Counted from the first letter of the stretch, positions 48,936-61,738 are shown. The stretch: DNA of 64,000 bases from Zeugodacus cucurbitae (GCF_028554725.1 NC_071667.1:73082001-73146000), one strand, 5' to 3'. The notes: a model not told the origin generated them from the letters alone. A program made the numbers and translations.

Positions 48936-50537
48936 ATTTTTTTATTCTAATTACTTCTCCATCGTAGCTCATTAAATTATTAGTGAAACTGTTCAAGAAA
49001 ATCAAGAACTTCAATCAATGCAATTGACGAAGTTTCGCTGAACTATTGACCCAACTTCCTCAATCCTCCAACCATCGGAATCAGGATTTAGTTACAACTA
49101 GTTATCAGAAAGATAGAGAAGAAATATTGCATATGTGTTATGTGTGTATCTACTGTAATGTGAGCATAAATTTGCATAATAACTTCCGCTTTGATGAACT
49201 AAATTAAAAGTGGCAACATCCATATTTAGCTGTTCCATCAATAAACAGAGTTGCAAAAACAGGTAGAAAACTCCTTTACACACACACACACATATATATA
49301 TATATATTCATACATTACATACCGAGGTATAAAGCATTGTAAATGCTTCACCGAGTACTTGTGGCATGCAACATACAATCTGTCATTAAATAGTAAATGC
49401 AAACAAGTTACAGCGAATATGGTTTATACTCATATGTGTGGCTGAGTGTTTGTTTTGTTGTTGTTGTCGCTAGCGCATGTCGAGGAAAATTAATTAAAAC
49501 TTTTGCAATGATTATTGCAATAACAATAAAAAATAAACTACAGCGGCAGAACGCTAATGCTAACAAGAGTCAGAGTAGAGACGGTAGTGGGGCTTGAGTC
49601 CACAATCCATATTGCCATATGAGCCATCGCAAGTTGCAAAGCAAAGCACTGCAGCGCTACCATTGAAGCGTGGCAGCGTAAGTTTTCTGCGGCCGCCATT
49701 TTTTCCATCCACTAAACTGTATGCTAACGGTAAATATGCGCGCTAAACAAATACGAAAGGAGTTTTTCAGTTGTGGAAGTTAGTTGGAGTCGCATAATTA
49801 AAATCTAAAAATCGCACACATTTCGAAGTTGACGATAATCAACAACAACAAATTGTTGTTTGTTGGTTCAGATGATGTGGTGCTTGTTGGAGTCGCCTTA
49901 CCGTTGACAGGATATTATTAAGACGAGCATACCTACTAAGTAATTAATAAATGCGCTGCACTGATAGTTACAGTTATAGTTTTCGTGGTGAGCGGAGTTC
50001 AAGCGTAAATTGGAGTATTTGGTTTCTGAAAATGAGCGAAAAAATTAATTGGAGTGGGAATTTATTTACAAATACTTTTGATACCTAGAATTTACTATAA
50101 CATTCATCTCCTTAAATTCCACGGTACAGATAAATTTAAATACCTTTACATACTACAAATATCTACACCACCAACTGCCGGTATTTTTACAACGCCAATC
50201 ATTTGGTGACAGACCAATTTGTATTTTCCTAAGTAATGAATCGTTACCCGAGGTAAGCGGTGCGATTTGCAACCGAGAGTGTTTGTGGGCAAAACATTTG
50301 CAGCACTAACAAATTTACCATTTAAATACCCCAAATTACCTCAGTCAAATGAAATTGGCCAAGTGGAGCTGCATTTGGTAAACACTGCTATACGTTTACC
50401 TATACAAGGTGTGCCATGAGGACAGACGCCGGAAGAGGATATGAGGATATAGTATGTCGGAAAGTGCTCTGTGTCGAATTTATATGTATAAATTATCAAT
50501 AATATATAAATATATGTTTTCTATAATATATAAAACG
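48936..50537. other. Unassigned stretch with a (CA)n(TA)n microsatellite
   Basis: The microsatellite is at 49278-49308. GGCCGCCATTTTTT at 49691-49704 contains the GCCAT core of Pho/YY1-type sites. No gene recognised. Confidence 0.4.
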
Positions 50538-51230
50538 TAATCTTTAACACTTAATTTGGTTTAATTTTTAATCTTTAATCATTAAATTTTTAATTTTTAT
50601 TTTTTAATCTTTAATCTAAAATCCTTCATTTTCAATATTTATTCTTTAATCTTTAATCCTTAATCTTTAATCATTAAATTTTTAATTTTTAATCTTTAAT
50701 CTAAAATCTAAAATCTAAAATCTAAAATCTAAAATCTAAAATCTGAAATCTAAAATCTAAAATCTAAAATCTAAAATCTAAAATCGAAAATCTAAAATCT
50801 AAAATCTAAAATCTAAAATCTAAAATCTAAAATCTAAAATCTAAAATCTAAAATCTAAAATCTAAAATCTAAAATCTAAAATCTAAAATCTAAAATCTGA
50901 AATCTAAAATCTAAAATCTAAAATCTAAAATCTAAAATCGAAAATCTAAAATCTAAAATCTAAAATCTAAAATCTAAAATCTAAAATCTAAAATCTAAAA
51001 TCTAAAATCTAAAATCTAAAATCTAAAATCTAAAATCTAAAATCTAAAATCTAAAATCTAAAATCTAAAATCTAAAATCTAAAATCTAAAATCTAAAATC
51101 TAAAATCTAAAATCTAAAATCTAAAATCTAAAATCTAAAATCTACTAAAATCTAAAATCTAAAATCTAAAAACTAAAAACTAAAATCTAAAATCTAAAAT
51201 CTGAAATCTAAAATCTGTAATCTGTTATCT
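50538..51230 (+). repeat. 7-bp satellite array: TTTAATC-like prelude then about 74 units of TCTAAAA
   Basis: From 50538 to about 50697 the DNA is an irregular run of TTTAATC/AATCTTT words. From 50698 to about 51217 it is a nearly pure head-to-tail array of TCTAAAA. Rare variants (CTGAAAT at 50745 and 50899; ATCGAAAA at 50786 and 50940) repeat with the same 41-base spacing, exactly 154 bp (22 units) apart. A three-base insertion near 51146 and AAAACTAAAAAC at 51167-51180 mark the decaying right end. Confidence 0.95.
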
Positions 51231-51889
51231 ATACACTATACTCTCTCGACACACCCTATACCATACAACTAGTCTGGTAGTATGCAACAATGTGGTAGAC
51301 ATTTGCGGTTTCTCTGTTCATCAATGTATTGCTGCAATGAAAATCCGCCAAAATGATTTCAGTTAATGAAAATGCAGTTTTGCGGTAACATAGCCACTGA
51401 CAAGTGGACTAAGTGAACGTTTGCACTGATTCATTCACTCACTGATTATTTAAAAGCGTTTTTTTGGAGCGAATTTCAGACAGTGCATTGAAAGGATGCA
51501 AAGCGTTAGACTAGAATGCCTGGCCGAGTGACCGAGTGTTTGTGCTCGAATGTTGAGTGAAAAGCGTCCTGTGTTTAATTTTGAGTAGAGGTCTGCATGT
51601 GTGTGTCACGTAAATATATTTGTTTGCAATCAAATAACTGTAATTGGTTTGCGGTATTTGCGGTGCAATTGCACCATTGGCGGTTACCTTTGTATAAATA
51701 CAATAATAACAAAAAATCCATTAAACACTTTCGATGCGCTGAGGTGTGAAAATTTACTAAATTTGAGGCTTAAGTAGGATTAGATACATAGGAGAAAGTA
51801 TAGAATTACTACATATTTAACGATTTGAATTTAATGCTACTCTTACTTAATTTAAGCTATACCAAAATAGAAATCAAACTATAAGGAAC
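51231..51889. other. Unassigned non-coding stretch
   Basis: Nothing recognised. Confidence 0.5.
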
Positions 51890-52455
51890 ATAGGAAAATA
51901 GCGAAATAAAACTTTACAAAAGTACTGTATATCTTCTGCGGCTTCACTTGTGGAAAAATTGTCGAAATCGGACATAGAACTTTTCAATCGATATCGAACA
52001 TGAGGAACTTAGTGTCTTTTTCACCGTCTTTTATTTTTCATCTCGTCTTGTAATTTTTCACCAAAAATATTGGTAAATCTCTCAGATACTTTAATGCAAT
52101 TCAAAGATAATATTCTTCTTCTAATAGTGGTGTCAAAAATTATTAAAATTGCGACATAACTTCACCGAGCTTCCATATACCTAATTGCGGTAGGGTTTTT
52201 CAAAAATACGGTGGGCTTTAGACCGCATATATCGGTTAATATGTGAGATATCTTAGTAAAACTAAGCGAGCGTATAGTCTTGGATATAGTTTGGCTTGGT
52301 GGAGAAAAGGAGTTAACTATATATGATGGTTTTCGTTATTATATTGGACGAATATATGGGTCAAATTGTGTGTTATCTTAATAAAATACATCAATAAATT
52401 GCAAGGGTATAAAATGTTCGGTTGTACCCGAAGTTAGTCCTTCCTTACTTGTTTT
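51890..52455 (+). repeat. Interspersed repeat family A, copy 4 (right half)
   Basis: Shares the 'tcgaacatgagga', 'ttttcaccaaaaatattgg', 'catataacttcaccgagctt'-like, 'tatatcggttaatatgtgag' and 'gggtcaaattgtgtgttatc' blocks with copies 3 and 5. It ends in AAGGGTATAAAATGTTCGG, TTGTACCCGAAGTTAG and CCTTCCTTACTTGT (52402-52451), the best-preserved right end in forward orientation. Confidence 0.8.
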
Positions 52456-53164
52456 TTATTTATTTAATAACCGCCTTATAAGCACGTAAATTCAATAAAA
52501 TGTGAAATAAATTTTTCGTTCCAACAATACTTTAATAAGCTTATCTTTATGACCACATTCTTTAGCTGTGACGTGGGTGTTTACTTATTTATATATGAAG
52601 TGATTACTGATTGCTTTTGGTTTTTACGAGCGTCTCACTTGAATTCCTCAAAACACTTTCTTCGAAAATTTCCCTTGTGGACCAGTGACAAAGCCGGCCA
52701 TAAAATCTGTTGTGGAATTTTTCGGTATAAAATTAAAAACAATATTATTGTAAAGAATTTAGGTCATCATTATTTTGGCGTCAAGTCAATATGGTGATTC
52801 ATATTGTTTCTTAGTTGGATTAAGATTTCATGCATTGTTTAAGTATCGACACAATCTGTATATTATTTTCAGTTATCTTGAAGAAATAAGTCATATAAAG
52901 TGGTTTTCTATTTACTGATACTGAAAGAATTCCTCAGAGAGCATTAAAAGAGTGACGTATGCAATAGCAATATGATTATTTCACTCTTCCTTTATTCCGG
53001 ATTTGTGATCATCTGTTAAATAACTGGAATAGACCGATAGGGAGCTCAGATCGTATTCGCCTTAATAATTAAGATGGCGATTGACTCTAAAGTTTCAAGA
53101 TGCTCCTAATCGTTTCTTTATAGAGTTTAACTCATTTCTATTGTATTATATCGTAAATCTGTGG
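52456..53164. other. Unassigned non-coding stretch
   Basis: The 82-codon plus frame at 52549-52797 has no domain. Nothing else recognised. Confidence 0.45.
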
Positions 53165-53690
53165 AACGTCGGCCTGTTCCAAAGTATATACGACTTTAAA
53201 GTTATGACTGTCAGCAGTAACGTGGGAGCCAAGACGCGAGTGCGCTGACTGTTTATTTGATGACAGAAGATATTTCGTCTTTTCCTCATTCACCACCAGA
53301 CCCATTCGCTTCGCTTTCTTATCAAGTCTGGAAAAATCAGAACGGCACGGTTGTTGCTTCCGATGATATCAATATCATCGGCGTACGCCAGTAGCTGTAC
53401 ACTCTTATAGAAGATTGTACCTTTTCTGTTTAGCTCTGCAGCTCGTATTATTTTTTTCCAGCAATAAATCGAAGAAGTCGTACGATAGTGAGTCACTCTG
53501 TCTGAAACCTCGTTTGGTATCGAACGGCTCGGAGAGGTTCTTGCCGATCATGACGGATCTTTTGGTGTTGCTCAATGTCAGCTTACACAGTTGGTTTTGC
53601 GGGAATATCAAATTCAGTAATCGCGACATAGAGGCAGCTCCTTTTCGTGCTGTCGAAGGCAGCTTTGAAATCCATTAAAAGGTGGTAAGT
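53165..53690 (-). pseudogene. Non-LTR retrotransposon RT fragment with intact YADD, truncated at both ends
   Basis: Reading the minus strand: LMDFKAAFDSTKR (RT palm block with the first catalytic Asp), then after a frame change LCKLTLSNTKRSVMIG, LSEPFDTKRGFRQSDSLS, FFDLLLE, and after another frame change IRAAELNRKGTIFYKSVQ and YADDIDIIGSNN. It ends in SRLGSHVTADSHNFK and a remnant of VYLGT. Unlike the 17- and 32-kb copies it keeps YADD and lacks their small deletion after SRLGSH. It is broken by at least two frameshifts and lacks the 3' half. Confidence 0.85.
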
Positions 53691-56257
53691 ATCGAGCATT
53701 GATACTGGATGGAAATTCCAAACCTCAGCTTCTCTCTTAAAACCCTCTATCTTAATTGTAGGGGTCCGGAAAACCTTGTAGACTTATTGAACTTAAGAGA
53801 AGTTCTCTTTCGGAAATATAGGATAGGTTTTTTATACCAAAAAACTTACTCCAATACTTTAACGCTAAAATGGTAGAAAGACAAACACAAAAGGATGCCA
53901 GCGGCCCTCTTTTAATAACAAAATAATCAATTTCACATTTACCCAAAAGACACTCAATAATAACGGTAATTTCATTACGAGCGCGACCCCTTTCAATTGA
54001 CTTTCGAGCAAAAGTTTTGAGTAAAAAATTGAGTGTGAAAACTTTAAGGTATTACTTGGCTATTATGACCAAAATGTCACATTAATTAACATAAAGACTG
54101 CAAAATGAGTTGCCCAACTAAAACAAACTGAAAGATGGATGGCTGGATGAATGGGTGGTTGAGAAAATGGGCGCTGAGAGTATGGGCGACTGCTCGCTGT
54201 GTGTGCTATTGTGCTATGCTGGCCCCCCACTTGCAGTGTGCGGAGAGAGCGGTCAGGAGCGACGCGTGTCCATCAGTTGGCAGTTACTGTACGGTGACAG
54301 CGTGTCAGCGCAATATGGCCACTTCATCCGCAACTCATTAATAACCTTTTCATTTGCTCATTTAACAGACGCCGTCGCCGTCGCAGTTGTGAGCGTTGCA
54401 AACTTACGAACTTACTTGCGAGCATAACAACAACAGCAACGATATGGGGCAGCAGTAGTTGGCTGACATATTTATATACTTAAATTTAATTTTTTGTTGT
54501 TGTTGTTGTTTTTTGTTTTTGCGACGCTAAGAGTGATGCATAGACTTCGAAGTGTCAACTGCGCCCCTGAAAGGACCTCAACTAATTACTGTCAAGCGAG
54601 CGTTATTATGAAACAACTACAATGAGTATTAAGTAGTTGGGTAGTGGAAGGAAGGGAGAGAGAGAGAGAGAGAGAGGAAAAAGCTATAATAATAAAAACA
54701 AAAATAATTGAAGGTGGCAGCTGGTACTTGCAAGTAGCGTCCATATGTGGATACTGGGTGGGGCGCAGCAGCTCTGCTCTGCAGTTCTACTTGATACTTG
54801 TCACAGTCTAGGCCACAACAACAAGTAGTATTAAAGTAAAAAATCTCGATTTCAACACTGCGCTCAATACAATGTGATAACGAGTGAAGATTTGTATGGC
54901 ACACACACACACTCACACTCTGCCACCGCACTGTCAACACTCTGCTGGTCAGCTGGACCAGCTTAAATCACCACAACGTGGCCAACACAGGACATAATAT
55001 CGATTGAAAGCGCATAAAACAAAATAAAATGTGGAGTCTCGGGAGTCATGGCAGAGGAGGCAGTAGCTTGCATGGTAGGTGCTAGACCGCCACACCAGCA
55101 GACTAGACTACCACAACAGCAACCGACTTACCAGCTCACCAACTGCCTGACTAACCGCTTAACTGACTAGCTGACCGCTCAACTCCGCTAAAGATATATG
55201 AACTCATTAGATTAATGATGAAGCTAACGAGTGGAGTAAGTGTCCTTTGGCTAACTGCCGCAAACTTAATACTTATTACCGAGTACCGTTCATTAATGTG
55301 TGTTGCCCGATGCCACAGGGTCATAATCAAGTGTCAACACCAAAGTCATCCGTGTATCTCGGTAATCCCTTTGATCTTGTGGCTTCACCAGCTTTGTTGT
55401 GAGGTATGAGGAAATGTCAAAGCGAGTCCTTGGTTGGTGTTAAATAGTGTCGCGGCAGGATGACGTTAGTTAACCTTGCTTGTGTAGAGTATAATGAATG
55501 TGTGATTGCTATAAAATGAATATATTTACGAGTATATTAATGAATTATGGTAATACCGTAGGTACGTTGGCAGATTATGTAAGATACAGGAATATTACAA
55601 TATGTCCAGGAAATAGAGGTTAATAGTACTGTTGTTGTTGTTTCTCCGAGTAATTTATTGGAATCCGAATTAAGAAGATTCTTACTTTTCACTTTTTCAT
55701 ATTTTTCATTGTAATCTTAAACAATGTAATTTTAAACTTAATTTAGCTAAGACACACACCTATTTTTCTATTAATATCAAATGCTCTATCCAAATTAAGA
55801 ATAATCTCACATGATTTTTCATTTATTATATTTTTTATTGTAATTTTGAGAAATCCATTTTGTGCTTTAAGCCTTAATCATCGATCTAGCATACCACACA
55901 CTTAGCTAAGACACACACCCATTCATTTCACACACTCTCATGTTTATGTACTTACCGAGCGCATGTTCCCAAGCACATCGACTTAATTGCATTGCACATA
56001 AGCAAATTAGAGCAAAGTGATTATTATCGGCAACGAGTACAAAGCGTAAACATATTTCGTAATTGATTAATTAGCTTAAATGCTACGTAACGTAATGTGC
56101 GATGGCAAACATGCGACATAATATGCATTTAAACAGGTTTATGTTTATGTAAATGTGTGTCAACACATATTAATTTACATTTGTATACATAATTACGAAC
56201 TGAACTGAGCGGCTATATGGAATAATTTTATTTGGCTATTACAGGTGACGCTGTACA
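53691..56257. other. Unassigned stretch; GC-richer at 54130-55440, with (GA)n tract
   Basis: A (GA)n run lies at 54656-54677 and a TTG run at 54495-54512. A loosely repeated CTGACTAACCGCT/AACTGACTAGCTGACC stretch lies at 55080-55190. A minus-strand GCTCG|GTAAGTA donor-like site is at 55955. No protein recognised; frames here are short and Cys/Leu-rich. Confidence 0.4.
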
Positions 56258-56960
56258 CTAAAAGCTTTTGGTTGGTGATTTTAAATATGACCGGCAGCTC
56301 AAAGCTTACTTTGTCACATAACTGATATGCTGGTGGAGTAAGGAGAACAATATTCTTTAATTAAAGGTGAGTCAATTTTTCTTATTATTACACTAAAGTT
56401 TCTTTTCGCATGAGCTTTAAGCTTTTCGAAAGCACAAGTTTTCCTAGAGTTAGTTTTTTAAGTTTTAAATAACTTATTTGATGATTTAAAAACGTTTCTT
56501 CAGGGAGAAGGCAAGAGTCAGATCCAAAAAAGCTTCAAAAGCTCTTGAAAAGCTTACCTTAGAATTAGGAATTATTTTAATGGTTTGAGGACTAAAATAG
56601 AAACCCCAAACTCTTACTGAAAATTATTTATAGAAATCTGAAAATAAAAAAAGTTGACTGAAGTGTGGAAATCCTTTTATGGAAAAGCTTTTTTCAGCAA
56701 ATTAAATACTTTTACTTCTTATTTTAATGAAAGGTGGTATCGAAATCAAATCTTAATAAATTATAACTGAGTGAACTTTAAAAAAGTTTCCAAAAATTTA
56801 GCTTTAAGTTAAGCTTTAAAGCTTTGATATAATAAAAAGCTTTACATATGATAACTTTAGGATTTATTTAAAAAAAAAATAAATTTTTTATTTTCAATAT
56901 TTAATTTCTGATCTTTAAACTAATTTGAAATCCTTTTCGAACATAAGCTTTCCAACAATT
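56258..56960. repeat. Patch enriched in AAGCTT / AAAGCTTT words
   Basis: About a dozen AAGCTT or AGCTTT words occur in 700 bp, for example near 56262, 56303, 56411, 56530, 56557, 56691, 56801-56825, 56840 and 56946. The surroundings are AT-rich and non-coding. No regular period could be set by eye. A strong AAG|GTGAGT donor-like word at 56366 lies within it. Confidence 0.4.
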
Positions 56961-59900
56961 TTATATCAAATTTTATGTTGCGTAGTGTAATTTCTATTTT
57001 CCACCGGGTGCAACACCCTTTCACGGGTACAAAGACTAAATTGAATAACTTCCGGTTAACCTTTCACAAACCACTCCCTCTATGGGTGTGTACTAAATAG
57101 GCCTTCCCTAAGGAGCGGTGCTTTGACAGTGATTTTTCATATTTCTTTTTTCTTTTGCCATTTTTCGCTAGATTTTTTCCATTAATTAATGCTCATGTTA
57201 AATTTTTGCGTGTGCCATGAAGCTTTACATGACTGAGTACTCACACATACAATGAACTCATATACCATTTCCCGACATTCATAAACCTAACGAACCCTAT
57301 TAAATATAAGCAACTCAATGCTTATGTTCGGTCAACTTCTTTTCATAGCTCATTAGATTCGCCTACACACACTCCCATTTTCTGAGCACAGCTCTCACAC
57401 ACGCCACCTGTAAGCTTGACAGACATTGCTCTCACTCATATATATAAAATTTCGCATGTCCGCAATGGCTAACACTTTTTTTGCTTTTTTTCATATGCCA
57501 CTGCTTACAATAAACCCACCTCACCTGTCTCCAACCTGTCTCCAACCTGTCTCCCACCCACTCACTGTGTTGCCTTTTGTCGTTTGTCACTCCAACGTCG
57601 GCAAGCTCTCATGGGAGTTGCCACTTGATTTAGCACATTAAACATTGACCATCCTTTATGAAGCCATAAATCGTTTAATTGAGGTGAAATATTGAATTAA
57701 ATGATTCAATTAGCGCAATCAATTCGAAATGTGCGGTGAATGGTGGAAAAAATTATAATCCAATACGAGTGATGCTATGGTTTTTAGTTAATGGAGATGT
57801 GGTTGTAAGTTTATATATTTATTGAGTTTATTTTTAAACGATCTCTGGCTTACAATTATTAATAGTTGTGTATAGCCGGCTGAGTCTCTAATGAGTCATA
57901 TAAGGGCTTAACGTTGATTGAAGAGAGGTCTCATTAACTTTTACTCGAATATCATGATCTTAATGCGAGTTCATCTTTCTTTTAAAATAATTTTCAATAG
58001 ATAGGAGTGTTGGATTATAAATCTCAGGACAATTTAATAAAGAAGTCTCTCAAGACGGTACCAAATCTGAAAAAGCAGTGCACAATAAGCTTTATCTTCC
58101 ATATACCCCGTTACTTGTCCCTTTTTAAGTAATTTTCTTTACTCAAAACTGACTCTAAATCTAAGAAATTGTTCAAAATGAGAAATATCTCAATGGAACC
58201 TAGAGGCTTGAAGACCCCGTATTGCTTCTAAAATGAAATATTCATCTGTAAACAGTTTTTTCTAGTCCACAATCTTCTTTCATCTGATTTTTTTCAAGTG
58301 TATCAGCTTATCCTTACGCAATTCTTTTCATTTCCATAAATTTTCATTCATCACTTGATTTCTTCGCCAACTCAATTACAACAACAATTTGCATTCGCAC
58401 ACAAATTATTAATGCAAAACACACTAAATTAGAATATTTCATTAAATAAACTTGCAACTTATTACAAAAGTGGCAAAAGAGTTGGGGCAAATTGCATTTG
58501 AAAATGTTTTGGTGACAGCATATTTTGACAGCCAGTGTGGCATGGCGAAGCCTACAAAGCGGCTTAGTTGCTGGCGTATACTTTCTTCACAGCCGCCACA
58601 AGCTTGTTGCTGGTCACTACAACAATTACAGAAAAACAAATTTGCCACAACAACAACAACAGTAATAGTAAGCGTAACTTGAGCATTTGTCCCAATTACT
58701 TGCCACATTTCGGCATGCAAATGATTTCAGTTTTGCACACACATACTCTCGCACGTATTTGTTGCAAGTTGTAGTTAAGGGAAAAGTTTCATGCAAATCT
58801 CGCCGTCGCCGCCAAATGCAAAGCTGCTCGCCGCTTGCCCCATCGCGTGGTACCTCGAAGTGAAAATTGCATATGAAAACTTGTGCAATTTCCTCACAAA
58901 TCGCAGTTAAGAGTGGTGCATGTGTTGTTGTTGCTTTATGCTGTTAATGTTGCTGTTTGTTGCCGCTTGTTGCAGAACTTTTTCTATGCCAATTGTGTTG
59001 TTGTTGTTGCAAGTTGCAGGAATTATAAGTAATGCAGTTGTTGTTGTTGTAAAAAAATATTGTTGTTTTCTTGTTATATTTGACATTTCTGTGTTGTTTT
59101 TGTAATTTGTTGTTGTTGTAAAAGTTTATTCTTGTTGTTGTTGTAAAAATGTTATTGTTGTGGTTGTAAAACTTCCTTATTATTGTTGTTTTTGTTTTTT
59201 GCTTGTTCGCATTCCACACTTCAACAGTTTATTTAGTGATCCCGCGCGCCGTCTCAACAACGCTTTCAAGCACTTTCCCGCTGGTAATTGCGGCGCTTGT
59301 AATTCTGTTATTGTTGCAATTGCTGTTGTTGCTTTTATTATTATTATTATTATTAAGTTCTAAGTTTCTCTTCCAGTCTGCGTACACGAATTACAGCAAC
59401 AAACACACGCATCTACACACAAACACCCATTGAAATTTGTTCGGTAAACAAAGTAGCAAAAATGTATATTTCAAATGCAAGTGCAACACAAGCAAAAACA
59501 ATTAAAACAACAACTAATAAAGAAACATTTAAAAGTAAAAGTTTTGCGCTTGCAACGCACTCAAGAACTTATAAACAGCATTAAGTGCAGCAAAAGTGCA
59601 GTGCAACGGACAAACCGAATTGATGTAGCGAAAATGAGTTGAGGTCCAGCGGCACACGCTCCCTCGCGCTCTCTAACAACCGCTCAGCCTCTATTACTCT
59701 CTTCAACTGTTTCTATTTGTCAGCTTAACAGCAGGCTTTCTTCTCGCTTCACATTTTTGTTTTTGACATTTTTTTCTTCAATCTTTAGTTTTGCTTTCTC
59801 TCACTCAGCCGCATTTCCTTCCTGCCCCGCCATCCTGACCCTGACCGTCGTTGTGCTGCTCGCAGACGCTTTGCGTTGAGAAAAATTTTAATCACAGTCT

Positions 59901-60518
59901 TGCTTACACTGCACATGAATAAGTAATTAAAAAGTTGTTATTAAAATTTTATGCAAAATGCTTGTTAAATTGCATTGAAATTAAAATGGAAGTGGAAGTG
60001 CCGTGCCGGCGCAGCAAATGCCGAAATGCAATCCAGCGTCCTTTGCTTCTTTCACATGCACACACACACAGCATGCTCGCACAACGCTTGTCACTGTGTT
60101 GTTGGCAAATTTGTCAGCTTGCCTTTGAAGGCTGTTAAGTAAATTAGTGTGCAAATAAGCAACAACAACAGCAAATGCATGGACTACTTTGAAATAAGGA
60201 TATGCATGTAAAGGGTTTGGCGTGTTTCTATACCAAGTGGGGAGTTTCAGTAAGTACAGTTAGATTTATAACAGTGTTTTGAGAGAGTATATGAAACATT
60301 AAGGCAAATGTTGTTTAGAAAATATATATTTCACACACCACAGTTTTCAAAGAGTCTTAAATAACATATTGACTTGCCAATCTGGTAGTATGGACGCCAT
60401 TCAGTCCGCTTTTACTAGCCTTCCTACTAAAAGTCATCAACTTCACATACTGTGCAGCGCTGAACGGCACAATCCGCGAAGTGAGCTGGTGAGACAATAG
60501 GTACCAAACCCAGGCAAA
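56961..60518. other. Unassigned stretch with many (TTG)n, (TTA)n and short tandem repeats
   Basis: An 11-bp CCAACCTGTCT-type unit is repeated three times at about 57521-57553. TTG/GTT tracts dominate 58920-59170, and (TTA)n lies at 59335-59355. The 60-92 codon frames around 58440-59430 are shadows of these. No gene recognised. Confidence 0.45.
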
Positions 60519-61738
60519 ACAAGTAAGGAAGGGCTAAGTTCGGGTGTAACCGAACATTTTATACTCTCGCAATTCATTTATCTAACTTTATTTATATTAT
60601 ATAATACACAATTTGACCCACATATTCGTCATATATATTGTATAAAGTCCATAGAAAGTTGGAAACCATAATATTAGGTTAGAAGCACCAAGGTCCTCGT
60701 GTTCGATATGTGGAGCCTTAAAAACCTATGGTCCGATTTCGGCGATTTTTAGAATGGGGCTGCCACACTATTGACATAGTATTTGTGCAAAATTCTGCAC
60801 CGATATCTTCACTAGTACTTACTTTATATACTGTAAAGTAAACGATTCAGATCGTCTTCAAAGTTCTGGTATATAGGAAGTAGGCGTGGTTGTGAAGCGA
60901 TTTGGCCTATTTTCACAACATATCATTGGGATGTAAGGAAACTATTACAAACCAAGTTTCATTGAAATCGGTCGAGTAGTTCCTGAGATATGGTTTTTGA
61001 CCCATAAGTGGGCGACGCCACGCCCAATTTCCATTTAGTAAAAAAATCTGAGTGCAGCTTCCAGCTTCCATTTCTTATGTGAAATTTAGTGTTTCTGACG
61101 TTTTTCATTAGTGAGTTAACCCATTTTTAGTAATTTTCAACCTAACTTTTGTATGGGAGGTGGGCGTGGTTATGATCCGATTTCTTTCATTTTTGGACTG
61201 TATTAGGAAGTGGCTAAAAAAAAACGACTGCAGAAAGTTTTGGTTTATATAGCTCTATTGGTTTGCGAGATATGTACAAAAAACTTTGTAGGGGGCGGGG
61301 CCACGCCCACTTCCCCAAAAAAATTGCTTCCAAATATGCCCCTTCATAGTGCGATCCTTCATACCAAATTTTAGTTCCATAGCTTTATTTATGGCTTAGT
61401 TATGGCACTTTATGTGTTTTCGGTTTTCGCCATTTTGTGGGCGTGGCAGTGGTCCGATTTTGCTCATTTTCGAAAGCAACCTTCCTATGGTGTCAAGAAA
61501 TAAGTGTGCCAAGTTTCATCAAGATATCTTAATTTTTACTCAAGTTACAGCTTGCACAGACGGACGGACGGACGGACGGACAGACAGACATTCGGATTTG
61601 AACTCCACTCTTCACCCTGATCACTTTGGTATATATAACCCTATATCTAACTCGTTTAGTTTTGGGTGTTACAAACAATCGTTATGTGAACAAAACTATA
61701 ATACTCTCTTTAGCAACATTTGTTGCGAGAGTATAAAA
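60519..61738 (-). mobile_element. Interspersed repeat family A, copy 5 (nearly complete, 1.2 kb)
   Basis: This is the reference copy. The outer left end is ACAAGTAAGGAAGGGC, then TTCGGGTGTAACCGAAC. TTTTATACTCTCGCAA (60557-60572) is an exact inverted repeat of TTGCGAGAGTATAAAA (61723-61738). Just inside the right end, TACTCTC...GCAAC and GTTGC...GAGAGTA form a hairpin (61700-61735). The body holds (GGAC)n at 61558-61580 and several 'gggcgtgg'/'ccacgccca' boxes. No protein frame; 61412-61747 is incidental. This looks like a non-autonomous element, class unresolved. The asymmetric outer 38 bp is absent on the right. Confidence 0.8.

Noticed and set aside
50698..51217. Heptamer array as an interstitial telomere track
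   Set aside because: TCTAAAA is not the insect TTAGG repeat, and flies lack that repeat; no telomeric retrotransposon nearby.
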